Shown here one piece after another: positions 33,753 through 44,300 of a DNA stretch of 64,000 nt. A program made the position numbers and the translations under genes. This stretch comes from Cryoendolithus antarcticus (lineage: Eukaryota; Ascomycota; Dothideomycetes; Cladosporiales; Cladosporiaceae), in the NCBI GenBank assembly GCA_002077065.1, contig NAJO01000002.1:1-64000 (forward strand). Reading direction: 5' to 3'. The notes under the pieces were generated by a model that did not search any database, was not told the origin of the DNA, and saw nothing but the letters and a program-made list of their open reading frames with translations. Positions within the stretch are counted from its first letter, which is position 1. The number at the start of each line of letters is the position of its first letter.

Positions 33753-34830
33753 ATGAGTGCAATCGCCGAGGAAGACGGCAATGGCATTACCTTCGAGCCG
33801 GTCAAGGTCTTGATCGCGCTGCAAGATCGCTTCGATCTGTGTGACATGGCTGGGCCGGCAGAGGTCTTCTCGTGGGCCATGCATGACAAGAAGGACGATG
33901 GTGAGTACTGGCTGTGCTTCCTGCAGTGAATCGAATGACTTTGCCAGGGACAGTCAGCTGACAAGAGACAGAGAGCAAGGCCTTCCGCGTAGCTCTGACC
34001 GGCCCAGCCGACACCGTGACCTCCAACCAGGGGATCACGGTCAAGACTCACTTCTCCTACACCGATGCCCTTGCCCGTCTCCCTGAGATCGATCTGCTCG
34101 TAAGTTTCAGGCTCCATTCGAGGTAGACTACTCAAAACTAACGAAAAAGTAGGTCATCGTCGGCGGCGGCACCGAGCAGGCCCTGAAAGCCAAATCCCAG
34201 CCCATCGCCCTCATCAAAGCCTTCGTCGCCCAGCAAGTGAAAAACCCCGCCCGCGAGCGCACACTCCTCAGCATCTGCACCGGCTCCATGCTCCTCGCCG
34301 AGACCGGTCTCCTTGCAGGCCTCTCCGCCACTACTCACCCCGACTACATCACCAAGATGGAAATCCTCTGCTCCAAAGTCTCCCAGCGCGACATGGCCGA
34401 TCGCTGCGACGTCATGCAAGATGCCCGCTATGTTGTCAACAACCTCCGCTTCGACTTGGGCGAGAACGAAGACGAGAATCCGTATATCCTCACACGTAAG
34501 CAGTACAAGGAGAAGCGTCGTCAGGCGTCTGCTGCGGGGATGTCGCCGATTGAGGAGAGGCCCAATGGAGGCACGAGGCGTATGTCGTCTGCGAGGAAGG
34601 GATCAATCTCCTACCACGCGGCGAACACGCGCCGTGAGAGCGTCCTCAAGCGCGCCAATTTGCGATTGGGTGGGCTGAGAGTCATCACCACGAGCGGTGT
34701 CCTCAGCGGCGTCGATGGTGCGCTGTACATGGTCGGAGCGTTAGTCGATGACGAGGCCGCCGAGGAGGTCGCGCGCAAGATGTGCCACACCTGGAAGAAG
34801 GGTGTCGTCGTCGATGGACTTGATGTCTAG
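33753..34830 (+). CDS. DJ-1/PfpI superfamily (class I amidotransferase-like) protein
   Basis: Exons 33753-33900, 33972-34099 and 34153-34830 give 317 residues. Landmarks are KVLIALQDRFDLCDMAGPAE (first strand and acidic residue), VIVGGGTEQAL, and the nucleophile elbow LLSICTGSMLLAETGLL with its Cys. Near the end comes VITTSGVLSGVDGALYMVG. About 75 residues between NNLRFDLGENEDEN and LGGLRVITTSG are an extra basic/Ser-rich insert with RRMSS and RRES phosphosite-like motifs. Fungal relatives act as glyoxalase III-like enzymes, isonitrile hydratases or have unknown roles, so I assign only the superfamily. It is cytosolic, as no signal peptide is seen. Confidence 0.88.
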
Positions 34831-35411
34831 AGCAGTGCCCAAAGCAGCAGGTTCAAAGGGTGGGTGAGCATCACAGAGATCTGCAAGTGGAGGTGCAAAT
34901 GACGCGAAGTAAGTTAGGCCAGCTGGAGATGAGAATGCTGAGCCATGTAGGAAGATAGCTACGAGATGCCACCTCGAAGAAAAGCGTACGAGAATCGAAA
35001 TGATACCGCATCAGTCAAGACTTCGGTCTCAAGGTCATGAACTTTTTACGCTGCGATGTGCTTTCAACGTACGTCGCGCATTACCATTCGCCGATGGTGA
35101 GTGGATAAGCAGCAGACCGTTGCGACCTGAGGGCATCCTGCGGACTACTCTCGCGATCAGGCCACGTTGCTTGATACGGGCGGCCACGGCACCATGCACT
35201 GCTGCGGCACAGCTTCGATGACTCCGATGGCGTAGATACATGTACGTCGCAATAACACGAATGAACAGCGAGTATGCTGCCATCTCTGCGTTCTCTTCAT
35301 TCCTTCCACTTGCTCGACACTCGACGTAGATGCTTCCTTTGCGATGGATGTACAAACCGACCCTTGAGTGTCTCAAACAAGCCAAAGTGAGCCAGGCGCC
35401 GTGAGGGCAAG
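34831..35411. other. Intergenic, nothing recognised
   Basis: 3' region of the DJ-1/PfpI gene and promoter of paralog D. Confidence 0.5.
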
Positions 35412-36462
35412 ATGGCCCGACTTTTGCTCCTTATACTGGCAGCCGCAGCCCTCGCGGCTGCCCGCAGGGCAATTATCGGAGTTGGCTTCGATCTCTCCTT
35501 TGACTACGGGTGACAGAATCCGAAACTCCTTGTCTTCCAAGTCCAGCCATTGACAAACTCTCAGTACAGCGAGCATAGCCTACCCAAACGGCTCGATCAT
35601 CACAATCGCCAAAATCGATGGCGACCAAGACTACAAAGCCGCAATGCGCAATCAGACCTGGACGCTGCCCCAACATGCCACTTGCGCCCCAGACGGCAGC
35701 CAAATGACCTACTACACGCTCTCCAAACACATCGCCAGTCTACAGCCCTGGTGGCTTGCCACCCATCGACCCCTCCCCTCAACCCTCCAGACAATGCTCA
35801 CAGCTCTCCACACCGGAGTCACAACCGCCACCGACTCACCACTATTCGAAGCCGCCATCGTCCTGCCCCTAAATCCCTCTGGAGACCTAACGTCCCGCTT
35901 TGACACAGCAGCACAGGCGCTAGGTCTCAGGTACGTGAATCTGCACTCCCCAGCTAGTGTACAGTCAATCTATACCTTCTTCAGCCACTTCGGCAACTGC
36001 TCCTCCCCCGCGCAAGGTAGCCTCGTGGTGGACTACAGCTCCTCCGCGGGCCTAATCGCCACAAAAGTAGTCGACGGGTGCGGAAACATAGAGGCGGTAC
36101 AGACGTGGCACGACGATCCCGCCTTTCCTCCAGCAGCGTCGCACACCACGACTCTCGAAAGCAGGACAGTGAATGTTCGCAGCCTCCGCAAATTCGTCAA
36201 TGCACCTTTGCACGCCATGAAACGCTGGTCTACCGAGCAAATGACGGTGGGTATAGACAAGATCATACTCACCGGCTCCCTTGGCCACACGACGGAGCTG
36301 CGCGAGATCCTCACATCAGCGTTTACCGGGGGACCGTACGAAGGGAAGCTGGATGAGACGCTGGTGCTGCAGCAGGGCGCGCTGGCTCCGCTATTCGTGG
36401 TTAGTGCTAGCGCCGCGAAGGCATCGCTGAACAATCAGCAAGATCTGCGGGTGGTGGACTAG
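35412..36462 (+). CDS. Secreted Hsp70-like (actin-fold) protein, paralog D
   Basis: Exons 35412-35509 and 35565-36462 give 331 residues. A signal peptide (MARLLLLILAAAALAAA) precedes GVGFDLSFDYG|TASIAYPNG. The acceptor CTCAG at 35564 was chosen because it gives the Gly-Thr-Ala pair matching GTT of Hsp70 phosphate-1 and paralog C. The phosphate-2 position is LVVDYSSSAGLIA, the adenosine motif IDKIILTGSLGHTTELREIL. It is closest to paralog C (AYPNG, MRNQTW). It is the only copy on the + strand, separated from the others by the DJ-1/PfpI gene. Function is unknown. Confidence 0.77.
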
Positions 36463-36695
36463 GGGGTGGAGGCGCGGGGGGGAGGCTGTATGTTTCTCCG
36501 TATGAGTGCCGTGCACAACGCAGTGTGATCTATTCTAGAGCTATCAGCCGCTCTCAGCTGGCGCAAATCCGGCCGGTACAGACACCCAGCACGCCGGCTG
36601 AAGCCTTGTACTCAGGCCTGCTTTTCTCGTGGTGCTCGTTTGCTTGGAGAAGCAATCTTGGCCCTCTGATACCCTCACTAACGCTCATAATCCTC

Positions 36696-37955
36696 TCATT
36701 TCCACTTCTGCACCACAACCCCACCCCTCTTAAACTCCCCCAGCTCCCCAAGCACAACCCCCTTGTCCTCCAACTCTTTACTCGGAAACGTCGTCATAAG
36801 CGCATATGCCCTTCCACTCCCCGTCCCAGCGCGATCGACAAAAGTGTAAACGTCGCCAATAGTCTGCGTCGTGTTGAATCTTGAGCTCAGCCGGCTCCCG
36901 TCCGCAAGCCGGATCTGCAGTGTAAGCGTCGGCTGCGAGTCGTCGACGGTGTTTTGTGGAGGCGCAGGAGCCGCCGCGCCCATAGCCGCGAAGTCGGATT
37001 GTACTTGTTGCGTTGTCGCCGGCTCCATACTCGGCCCTGGTGTCGGCGCCCCAAGCCTGTTCCCACCCCCATCAAAAGGCCTATACTTCTTCTTCGGCTG
37101 CACGTAATTCATCTCCTTATGCGGCTCGAGCGTCAGATCCACCTCCTGATCCGGCTGCACGTCCAGCAATGACAGTGGTGCCTGACCGCGGTTGATCTGC
37201 TGCATTATGACCGCGTTTGCGGGGTCGTCGAAGCGGAAGAGGGGACCGTCGTCGATGCTCACGCCGTCGGCCCAGAGGTGCATTGTCCTGTCTAGCTTGG
37301 GGAGGTTGCGGCCTGTGGGACGCTGCTGGTTGGAGGAGCGAGGGGCTGTGGGGTCGTCGATCGTGCGTGAGGGTGCGTCGTCGCCGCCGAGGGTTTGAGC
37401 GCGGCCGGAGAAAGCTGTGCTACGAGGTGCTGAAGGGTCTGCAGGTTCAACGTCGCCCCCGGCGCCTGGAGGCCGATCTTCGTTCTTGCGCGCTTGGTTG
37501 AGGATGTTGCGGAAGTGGTCTACCGGGCCACCAGATCTGCTTGGGCCGGCACCGGGCCCGGGATTGGGCTGGACGGCGAGGCCGGACTTCTCGCCGCCGG
37601 TGTAGAGGTCTGGGTCGGAGTCTGAGTCGTCTTCATCGTGGGCTGAGGATTGCAGGTCGGCGAGGGTTTTCATTCTGGAGGAGCCGGCGGCGGCGCGTTT
37701 GGGTGCTGATGAGGAGGATGATGCTGCTGCGGCGGGTGTTCGTTGTGATGTAGACGGTGGCGCGTTCACTGAAGCGCCACCCTCATCGCTTGCTTCCTCT
37801 TCGTCATCCTCTTCGCCTTCTTGTGCGGCGAAGTAGAGGGCTACGGCTTCTTGGAGGTTCCAGTTGGCTGATGTGAGTGCTGTGGTTGCTGCGCCGGGTG
37901 TAGAGCCTGTGACGCCGCAGAATTGGGCGACGAGGTCTTGCTGTGCTGCGTCCAT
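36696..37955 (-). CDS. UBA-SEP-UBX protein, Cdc48/p97 cofactor (Shp1/p47-like)
   Basis: A single exon of 419 residues. Start MDAAQQDLVAQFCGVTG begins the UBA domain (residues 1-45), so the in-frame ATG at 38039 is not used. An acidic Ser-rich linker follows. The SEP domain spans about 218-290 (LPKLDRTMHLWADGVSIDD, VIMQQINRGQAPLSLL). The UBX domain occupies about 335-419 (LTLQIRLADGSRLSSRFNTT, then YALMTTFPSKEL). This architecture is that of Shp1/p47, which recruits ubiquitylated cargo to Cdc48 for membrane fusion, protein phosphatase 1 regulation and degradation. It converges with paralog D and diverges from MIM1. Confidence 0.93.
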   Translation of the reverse strand: MDAAQQDLVAQFCGVTGSTPGAATTALTSANWNLQEAVALYFAAQEGEEDDEEEASDEGGASVNAPPSTSQRTPAAAASSSSSAPKRAAAGSSRMKTLADLQSSAHDEDDSDSDPDLYTGGEKSGLAVQPNPGPGAGPSRSGGPVDHFRNILNQARKNEDRPPGAGGDVEPADPSAPRSTAFSGRAQTLGGDDAPSRTIDDPTAPRSSNQQRPTGRNLPKLDRTMHLWADGVSIDDGPLFRFDDPANAVIMQQINRGQAPLSLLDVQPDQEVDLTLEPHKEMNYVQPKKKYRPFDGGGNRLGAPTPGPSMEPATTQQVQSDFAAMGAAAPAPPQNTVDDSQPTLTLQIRLADGSRLSSRFNTTQTIGDVYTFVDRAGTGSGRAYALMTTFPSKELEDKGVVLGELGEFKRGGVVVQKWK

Positions 37956-38261
37956 GATGTTGCACTGTCGGTGAAGCAGGTCTTGGGAGGAAGAGGAATG
38001 CGGGTTCAAGAAGTGTTTGTGAGGTCTAAGGCAATGCAAGGTACGTCAGACGTGGACTGAGTCTTGGCAGTCATATGTCGGGGAGAACATCGCGGATAGC
38101 CCCGTCCGACATGTGCTCATGGAAGTGAAGTGAAGCTCGTACACACTGATCCTGTCATACTTGTAGCGGAAGACTAAGAAGTCTGGCCAGATAGTGTGCC
38201 AGGATAGCGCCCAGCGCTCTGCGCGCCATCATCCTCACCTCTCTCCACCACATCTCCCACA
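37956..38261. promoter_or_regulatory. Shared divergent promoter region, UBX gene/MIM1
   Basis: The two start codons are 306 bases apart on opposite strands, so both promoters lie here. No clear TATA element seen. Confidence 0.5.
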
Positions 38262-38777
38262 ATGGATCCTCTCTCGGAATCGCAAACCACCTTTCCCTCG
38301 GATAGCGAGAACTACGACGCAAACCACAGCAATCAAACGAGCTCGGAAGACGATGTGCCCTCCACTTCCTCATCACCCATGATCCTCTACAGCCCACCGA
38401 CATTCTGGAGCATAGCAAGAGGCGCGGCGATAAATGTACTATTGCCGTTCATCAATGGGCTTATGCTGGGGTTTGGAGAGTTGTTCGCACATGAGGCGGC
38501 TTGGAGGCTAGGTTGGGGAGGCACGAGGGTGAGTTTGCGTAGCTGAAATAGTGACTGAAAGAGTGTGGGACTGCATGGCAGATGACGGGTTGAGGATGAA
38601 GGCACGATGAGGACTTCAGACTGACGCTTGATAATGCAGGTCTTCCCTGGACATCGAAACTCAGCATCACCTATGGGGACACATTCGATAGGGCCAGGCA
38701 TTGAGATTAGAGACGATCCAGTAGAGCGAAGGCGAAGGAACGGCGAGGAGATGGATGCGTATACTTCGCTGGAGTGA
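38262..38777 (+). CDS. MIM1: Mitochondrial import protein 1
   Basis: Exons 38262-38528 and 38640-38777 give 134 residues. The acidic, Ser-rich N-terminus (~45 residues) is followed by the signature SPPTFWSIARGAAINVLLPF and one membrane helix INGLMLGFGELFAHEAAWRLG with the GxxxG-type packing motif. This is the conserved Mim1 block. Mim1 with Mim2 forms the outer-membrane complex that inserts alpha-helical proteins such as Tom20 and Tom70. The 111-bp intron after GGTR is followed by VFPGHRNS, which continues the conserved edge of the domain. It stands next to Oxa1, another mitochondrial insertase. Confidence 0.92.
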
Positions 38778-39138
38778 GACTGGAGCTTCCACGGAGTTTG
38801 TTGCGTAGTCTCTCACCGGAAAGGAGAGAAAAGGGATTGGATGGTCCCGAGTACGGTACAGCAGCGTAACTACATTGCATCTAGGTGGCGTTGATAGAGT
38901 CAAGGAAAGGCAGCAAAGCAGCCACAGGCGCTTGTCGCGGTGACAGTGGATCAATGTACATATCTTACAGCGACGTCGAATCACACTCAATGATCCCACA
39001 GGTTCTCCCTACCCTGAAGCATCATAGATCTTGCCATGTCTGCAGCAGTTCAGTCGCAACCAAACGCCGAGGCTCTCCCGAGCCCATACAAATTATTCCC
39101 GCATCACACGACTGCATTGCATCGTCCATCTATCCACG
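38778..39138. other. Intergenic between MIM1 and OXA1
   Basis: An in-frame alternative ATG for OXA1 at 39031 adds 36 residues; otherwise nothing recognised. Confidence 0.5.
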
Positions 39139-40737
39139 ATGATGCCCAGTAGAGGCTTACGCCTTGCCAAAGGCTATACGCCTCGATTGTTCCAGCAACA
39201 ATGCAGAAATGTATGCAGCACCGCAATCCACGGACGAGCAACACTAACAAGCCCGCAGCTCTCGTCTCGACACCCCCCTCGAGCGACTGCATTCCCGAGA
39301 CTACATCCACAGACGTCCCTCCACACACAGCGATGGCGAGCCGCACCCCCGACAGTAGCTCTCTCCCTCTCCTCCATCCGCCATGCCTCCACCAATCCAC
39401 CCACCGACAACCTCGCCTCAATCACAGCCAAAGCCGAACGCTTCATCTCCGCCCCACCCCCGTCCTCGTTACCACCGCCCTCCTCGTTCCCGAATCTCGA
39501 CACCATAACCCTCGATGATCTGAAACTAGACGACCTAGTAGGAAGCGTCCCGCCAGACCAGGTAGGCTACCTGTACTCCCTCGGCCTAGACTACGGCTAC
39601 GGCATGACCTCGATCCTGCAATGGATGATGGAGCACGCGCACATCACCATGGGATTACCGTGGTGGGGTGCCATAGCCGTGACTGCGCTGGCGACGAGGG
39701 CATTACTCAGTCCGCTGTTCGTGAGAAGTGCGGACATGAACGCACGAACCCTAGCACTCACAAGCGTCACGAAGCCAGTATCAGAGCGCATGAGCGCCGC
39801 GCAGAAAGCAGGCGACAATCAAGCCGTAGCTCTAGCATGGCAGGAGATGTCGGCTACGAGGAAGCGGGCAGGCCTGAAATACCGCACAATTTTCCTGCCC
39901 ATGATCGTGCAGGGCTATATCGGCTTCTGCGGCTTCCGGCTGCTAAAAGCCATGGCCAGCTTGCCCGTGCCGGAACTGCATAATGGAGGATTTCTTTGGC
40001 TGTATGATCTCACACTAAGCGATGGCTACCTCATCCTCCCCGCCCTCTTAGCAGGAACGCTCCACTTTGCAGTGCGCTGGGGCGGCGAAGGCGGCGGCGC
40101 CAACGCAGCAGCCATGACCCCCGCGATGAAGAACCTAATGCTCTGGGGCATGCCGACATTGATCTTCGCATTCACCGGCTGGCAGCCAGGCGCCGTGGCG
40201 ATCTGGTTCTTCATCACAGGGCTGTGGGGTATGACACAAGCGCGCGTGCTACAGGTAGACGGAGTGCGGAGGCTGCTAGGAATCACGCCTGTGTATAAAC
40301 CCACAACGCCCGAAGGCACGCCCGAGAACCCTTTCGCCATGATGGCCGAGCAGTGGAGCGGCAAGAAGAAGGATGCGCCGGCGCCGGCAGCTAGAATGGT
40401 GGGCAAGAATGCGGCGTATATGCAGCCTACCTACCAAGCGCCCGCGCTCCGCACGACACGCGCCTCGTCGACTTCCACCGCCGCTCCCACAATCCTAGCA
40501 CAAGCCAGAAACACCACAGCGGCAGCAGCAGCCCCCAAGAAGGCCGGCGTGTTCCAGGCTGCGAAAGAAGGCTACGCAGGTCTCCAGAAGATGGCGGCAG
40601 ACAGAGTCGTGAGCAATGCGCAGAAGACACGGGTGAAGAATGAGGAGCGCGCGGCGGCGGATTACGAGAAACGGCATCAGGAGAAGATGAAAGCGCAGGG
40701 AGGACAAAAGGGGGGACGGAGACGGCCGGTGAGGTGA
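39139..40737 (+). CDS. OXA1: Mitochondrial inner-membrane insertase Oxa1
   Basis: A single exon of 532 residues from the Met-Met pair at 39139. The N-terminus (~85 residues) is rich in Arg, Ser and Thr with almost no acids, a typical matrix-targeting presequence. The YidC/Oxa1/Alb3 domain spans about residues 160-380: ITMGLPWWGAIAVTALATRA, PMIVQGYIGFCGFRLLKAM, LTLSDGYLILPALLAGTLHF, MKNLMLWGMPTLIFAFTGW and GAVAIWFFITGLWGMTQARV give five membrane segments. The Lys/Arg-rich C-terminal tail is the mitoribosome-binding region. It inserts mitochondrially encoded and some imported proteins into the inner membrane. A shorter start at the second Met is equally possible. Confidence 0.95.
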   Translation: MMPSRGLRLAKGYTPRLFQQQCRNVCSTAIHGRATLTSPQLSSRHPPRATAFPRLHPQTSLHTQRWRAAPPTVALSLSSIRHASTNPPTDNLASITAKAERFISAPPPSSLPPPSSFPNLDTITLDDLKLDDLVGSVPPDQVGYLYSLGLDYGYGMTSILQWMMEHAHITMGLPWWGAIAVTALATRALLSPLFVRSADMNARTLALTSVTKPVSERMSAAQKAGDNQAVALAWQEMSATRKRAGLKYRTIFLPMIVQGYIGFCGFRLLKAMASLPVPELHNGGFLWLYDLTLSDGYLILPALLAGTLHFAVRWGGEGGGANAAAMTPAMKNLMLWGMPTLIFAFTGWQPGAVAIWFFITGLWGMTQARVLQVDGVRRLLGITPVYKPTTPEGTPENPFAMMAEQWSGKKKDAPAPAARMVGKNAAYMQPTYQAPALRTTRASSTSTAAPTILAQARNTTAAAAAPKKAGVFQAAKEGYAGLQKMAADRVVSNAQKTRVKNEERAAADYEKRHQEKMKAQGGQKGGRRRPVR

Positions 40738-41329
40738 GAGCATTGTGATTGAAATCAAAGGCTGCGGAATGATGGGTAGAATTCCGTACATGGCGTTCGA
40801 CCACACGGGATGTATCACGCTCAGTCATCGAATGGGCCAATGGTGCATAGTATAGGCGTGTGCATCTCCACTGCATGGCCTTGGCCGCTGTTACGACGAC
40901 ACTGCAGCCGATGCCGCGCGATCGAGACTGACGCTGGCTCGATATCTCTCCGATTCGCGTACAATGGCGTAGGTGGTAGAGCCTTCATACGCACTCAGCT
41001 AGACAGTGAGAGGGAGAGGATTGACGCAACGGAGACGAATGTAAAATCAGTGTACAGTATCGAGACTCGCGAGCAGATGATGCTGCGAGGAGACCAAAGG
41101 ACCGCTCTCCAGTACTATCAACACCCATGACTCCATTCCATTCCGGAAAATTCCTCCAACTCCATCGCTAAATTCCTCGATTTCCTGTCCTACTCCAATA
41201 CCAAGCAAACCCCATCCTCGCCGCAGCCCTCAGCCCACCTCCCCCTTCCCTTTCACCGCCATCCTCTAAACCACCCCATGCACGCCCATGGCTCCCCGCC
41301 ACAACAGCACTCAATCACCAACCAACACC
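40738..41329. other. Convergent 3' region, pyrimidine-rich
   Basis: Between the ends of OXA1 and TRA1. The part from about 41130 to 41300 is strongly C/T-rich on the + strand. No gene recognised. Confidence 0.5.
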
Positions 41330-44300
41330 TTACAACCACGCCTGGAACAGCAAATCCATCTGCGCCAACTTCTCCGGATTCGTAGCCCGAGCCACAACCT
41401 CAAGCACAGTCTGACAAGCCGGCAGATTAGTAGCCCCCACCGGCTCCCTAGCCAAAGCCAAAGCCTTATTAACAATCGCCTCGCTGTTCTTCTGCACGTT
41501 CTCTCTCAGTTCGTTCTGTTGCAACGACTGCCGGTGCGATTGCGTGTACCAGAACGTCATCTCGTCGCGGATGAAGATTGACAGGGTGTGGGAGAGGTCG
41601 GTGCTAGTAGCCGGCGCAGGGGCGGGGGGTTCGGCGGCGGGCGCGCCGGTGCCGGAAGGAGGCGTGGGGGGCGAGGGGGTCGTGGAGTCGGTTGTTAGGC
41701 AGCGGGAGATGGCCATGAGGGCGCAGGTGAAAATGCCTTCTTGATGGATTGGGCCCATCAACCGCTGCAAGTTGGGTGTCAGGCGGAAGGGCACAGCCTC
41801 GGGATTCTGGAAGTGAGGGCGGTTTTGCGCGAGCAAGGGCAGCAGTTCGGAGCCCCAGATATTGCCTGTCTTGCGCGCTATGCTCATTTTGCTTGGGTAG
41901 CGCTGCGTCATGTGCATGGTGAATGTTATGTATGTCAGGGCTGCGAGCTGGTATGTGAATTGCCTTCGGAAGAGCCAGAAAGCGTCGAAGCTGGGGAAGG
42001 TGGCGGCAAAGTACTCGCGGACGAGGTCGGCGGGGACGAAGCGCTGCTGCACGTGGTTGAGCGACTCCAGGCGGACGTTCAAATTCGTATCCTGTTTCTG
42101 CGCAGCGGTAGTGCGCAGCTTGTCCATCGTATACATGATCGCTTCGTCCTTGTCGAGCTCGTTGCGGCGGCAGTAGTCGTCGTACACGCCCTGTAAGGTA
42201 ATGTACGAAGCGTCGTCCTGGATCATCCGGATCTGCGGCGACAGCGGTACCATATACGGCAAATGGAACTGCAGATTCCGGCGCCGGCTCTCCTTCTTTT
42301 TCGCCAGCGTACTATTGAACATGCGGAAAAGCTGCAGAATCCTCTCTTCCCTGCGACTGTGTCTCGGCGCCGGGTGCTGAATGGCGAAGGGATGCACGCT
42401 CCCATCGTGCCCTCGAATCTTGATCCGACGATGACAGCCCGTCACACCCCGGACAAGATCCACGATCGGAAGGAAGCGCTCTATACGTACAAAGTCCTGG
42501 TTCTTGTCCCGGTGTTGCAAGTACTGACCAGGCACTTCCACCTCATCGAACCACACGAAGCGGAAGCCGCTGAGATGCGGCACTTGATCGAGATGGAACG
42601 TTGATGGACGGCGATCAAGGCGCTCGGCCAGCTTATCGCGCCACTTGCGTAGCTTGTGAATGTACTCCAGCATCGTTGGCTTCTTGGTGACGAAGTCCTG
42701 CTCGAACGCCTTCCTAATGTGATGCGGCAGAATCGACTCCACAAAGCGCGTGATGTTTGCCTCAGTCTGCGAGGGCAGCTTACTGTCTTGCGTGAAGGCG
42801 TGTGGTGAGCGGCTGACATATGCCATCGCGTCGTTCAGAAGCGCAACGATAAGGCGATAGGCATCCTCGTCTGGTGGACATTTGAAGTACTTCTGGATCT
42901 GCTCCACCATCGCTTCCATCGAAGCATACAGCAGCGGGAACGCCGTACGAAGCGTAATGACCAGAGCCTCCGTATGCTCCCAAGGCTTCTTCGGCTGGGC
43001 CGGCTCGCCTCCATTCTGCATAACCGTATCCTGGCCTTCCTGCTTCTGCGGTGTGCCATCAGCAGCTTGAATCTCGCCGCCAGCAGCGGTGCCCGGTCGC
43101 GAAGCGCCTGCACTCTCCGGTCTCGCAGGCGAGCCTTCTTGCTTGACAGCCTCGCCACCAGCTTGTTTAGCCTTGGCAGCACGCTCCTTCTGCTCTCGAG
43201 CCTGCTGCGCGCGACGGATGACCTGCATATCCTCATGGCTAGTCCTTAGCTGAAAATGCAGAGCTTGCGGGTATGTCTTCGCTAGCTTCGTCAAAATCTC
43301 GTGCGCGATGTTCGCTTCACCCTCACTGCGTGACAGATTGTTGAGCAGCTGCGGAATGAATGTGACCCAGTACCACAGCGGCGTCTCGCCCTTGAAGTTG
43401 GCGTAATTCTTGGCAAGCGTGCCGTCTCCATCGTCGAGACTGAGTAGCCACAAGATGCGCGAGAGCAGCTTCCGTGACTTGGCGCTCTTGTATTGTCCAG
43501 CAGCCTCGAGATAACAGCTCAGCGCATTGCCCGCCAGCTCAAGATCACCCGGGCTCTCCTTGAACAGCTGATCGCTGTAGCGTCCCCATTCAGCCCAAGC
43601 CTTCGGCAACTTGATATCGAAGAACAGCGCAGTACCGAACGCATCATGCGCCTCGCCCTTCTGGTCCAGTCGACTGAGGAACATCCCCTTAAGCGTGTAG
43701 AACTCAGCCTTCTGATTCTGACCGAAGTAATTGAGATTGGTATTATTGATGACATCCAGTCCATTGTTGAGCTCGCTGCGATTCTGATAGTGGCACTTGG
43801 CTTGCTCGCGCAATTTGAGGAACGCCTCTTGGATCTCGATGTTGGGCAGTGTGTAGATCTTGCTGAGCTGATTTATGCAGACCTCCGGCATCTGGTGCTT
43901 GCGAGCGACGTGCGCGAAGCGATTGATGATCCATGCCGTCTCATGGTAGCCACGGTATGCGTATGAGCTGCCAGTTGCGTTGCCTTGCCCGGTGGGGAGG
44001 AGATTGAGGTACGTGCCGTTGATGAGGTGGAAGATGTGCTGTCTCCACGTCACTAGGTCTTGCCAGGCATTGATATCGTCCCACAGGTTCGGCAGTCGAT
44101 CGCGCCACGTACTAAGCAGCACTTTCAGCTCCTGCGACTTGACATCAAGGTTCCCAGCATTCGTCTGCGCCAAGCTAGAGCAGATGACACTAGCATCGTG
44201 CAGCTCAACCAACTGCTGAAAGTTCTCCAGCAAGCCAATATGTGCGTTTGTAATCATCTTGGGCAGCTTATGCCAGTTCTTGATGCTGAGCTGGATGTTC

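Noticed and set aside
37956..38039. Longer N-terminus of the UBX protein
   Set aside because: The UBA domain starts at the inner Met; the upstream residues are unconserved and lie in the divergent promoter.
40960..41060. tRNA-like text (GTGGTAGAGCC) near 40974
   Set aside because: No matching B box, acceptor stem or anticodon loop follows.
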